A stretch of 64,000 nucleotides of DNA, taken from NCBI GenBank assembly GCA_965214335.1, contig CBDCBO010000013.1, forward strand, positions 186,001 to 250,000, written 5' to 3'. Numbering within the stretch: the first letter of the stretch is position 1; every line of letters begins with the position of its first letter. This stretch comes from Velthaea sp965214335. Lineage in GTDB: Bacteria > Vulcanimicrobiota > Vulcanimicrobiia > Vulcanimicrobiales > Vulcanimicrobiaceae. Below, one piece after another: positions 63,420-64,000 of the stretch. A program made the position numbers and the translations under genes. A model generated the notes under the pieces. The model worked only from the letters and a program-made list of their open reading frames with translations. It had not been told where the DNA came from and ran no database searches.

Positions 63420-64000
63420 CTACGCCGTTTTCAACGACGCCATATCGATCACGTAGCGGAATCGAACCTCGCCTTTTTCGACTTTCTTATAGGCATCGTT
63501 GATGCCGTCGATATCGATGACTTCGATATCCGGACCAATGCCGTGCTCGGCGCAGAAATCGAGCACCGCTTGCGTTTCGGCGATGCTGCCGATCAACGAG
63601 CCGGCGACGGAGTTACGGTGACCGGCGACTTCCATGTTATTGACCGGCGAGAGCGGTTCGAGCGCGCCCACCACAGCCAGCGTCGCGTTGCGCTTGAGCA
63701 ACGGAAGATACGTGTTGAGATCGTGTTTCTTTGGAATGACGCTGAGCAAAAAGTCGAAACTGCTCTTGTGCGCTTCCAACGTCGCTTTATCGGTTTCAAT
63801 GATTCCGGTCGCGCCGATCCGGGTCGCCTCGTCGAGCTTTTCTTTTTTCTCGGTAAACACATACACGTCGGCGCCGAGCGCGCGAGCGAGTTTCGCCGCC
63901 ATGTTGCCCAACCCGCCGAACCCGATGATGCCGACCTTATCGCCGGCCTTCACCTTCCAATAGCGCAGCGGCGAAAACGTCGTTACCCCCGCGCATAAGA
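63420..64000 (-). CDS. Zinc-type NAD(P)-dependent alcohol dehydrogenase (5' end cut by window)
   Basis: C-terminal about 193 residues of a YahK/AdhC-type enzyme. The frame stays open to the window end; the residues entering it are LCAGVTTFSPL, the conserved Cys-containing stretch after the zinc site, followed by the NADP-binding GIIGFGGLGNMA. YVFTEKKEKLDEA and AGSLIGSIAETQAVLDFC follow, typical of the family that reduces aldehydes to alcohols. The N-terminal zinc-binding half is outside the window. GTG 63953 is internal, not a start. Confidence 0.9.
   Translation of the reverse strand, partial: LCAGVTTFSPLRYWKVKAGDKVGIIGFGGLGNMAAKLARALGADVYVFTEKKEKLDEATRIGATGIIETDKATLEAHKSSFDFLLSVIPKKHDLNTYLPLLKRNATLAVVGALEPLSPVNNMEVAGHRNSVAGSLIGSIAETQAVLDFCAEHGIGPDIEVIDIDGINDAYKKVEKGEVRFRYVIDMASLKTA

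Noticed and set aside
63135..63998. 287-aa plus-strand frame
   Set aside because: Antisense to the Tricorn-like peptidase start and the alcohol dehydrogenase; composition is of a shadow frame.
1..64000. CRISPR arrays, tRNA or rRNA genes, transposons
   Set aside because: No regularly spaced repeats, transposase domains or recognisable RNA gene sequences were found by reading; a tRNAscan or CRISPR search was not possible here.

Overview
The window is GC-rich DNA from a diderm (outer-membrane) bacterium. The evidence for that is a TonB-dependent receptor, RND efflux pumps, many lipoproteins with lipobox cysteines, a Spy-type periplasmic protein and a Tricorn-like secreted peptidase. The style of the small secreted beta-propeller lipoproteins, together with the mix of families, resembles uncultured Terrabacteria such as Candidatus Eremiobacterota (WPS-2). 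This placement is an inference and no marker gene is present to confirm it. No rRNA, tRNA, CRISPR array, insertion sequence or phage gene was recognised.

Layout. 1-3.8 kb: the RNA-repair pair Hen1 (cut by the window edge) and Pnkp. 3.8-4.9 kb: a gene-poor stretch with decayed repeats. 4.9-11.4 kb: a lipoprotein, the inositol-catabolism enzyme IolE, a three-gene ribose/inositol-type ABC importer and a membrane protein. 11.5-16.9 kb: a surface-glycan locus (glycosyltransferase, UDP-galactopyranose mutase, GH1-like and GH43 proteins). 16.9-21.6 kb: small proteins, a Rho_N-hemerythrin fusion, a GAF protein and a chemoreceptor. 21.7-36 kb: secreted and envelope proteins (SGNH hydrolase, TonB receptor, giant PQQ-propeller protein, lipoproteins) and 4-hydroxyphenylpyruvate dioxygenase. 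36.2-42.6 kb: a compact run of six genes. It starts with a protein that matches cyanobacterial aldehyde-deformylating oxygenase (ADO) in all six diiron ligands, followed by a shorter paralog that has lost several ligands, an acyl-reductase-like SDR, and a three-subunit molybdenum aldehyde oxidoreductase (PaoABC type). 42.7-47.7 kb: a MetE-like protein, then motA-motB-cheY-cheC on the minus strand. 48-51.5 kb: a second sugar ABC importer. 51.8-60 kb: a Spy-like protein and an MdtABC-like RND efflux operon with two inner-membrane pumps. 60-64 kb: a Tricorn-like protease and a partial zinc alcohol dehydrogenase.

How genes work together. The two sugar importers are far apart and on opposite strands, yet each is preceded at about 50-56 bp by the same 12-bp palindrome core (GTAAAGCATTAC). 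This suggests one repressor controls both. The 36.2-42.6 kb cluster has an aldehyde theme: possible making of an aldehyde (SDR), its conversion by a diiron enzyme, and its oxidation by a molybdenum enzyme. This is the strongest candidate here for an undescribed system.
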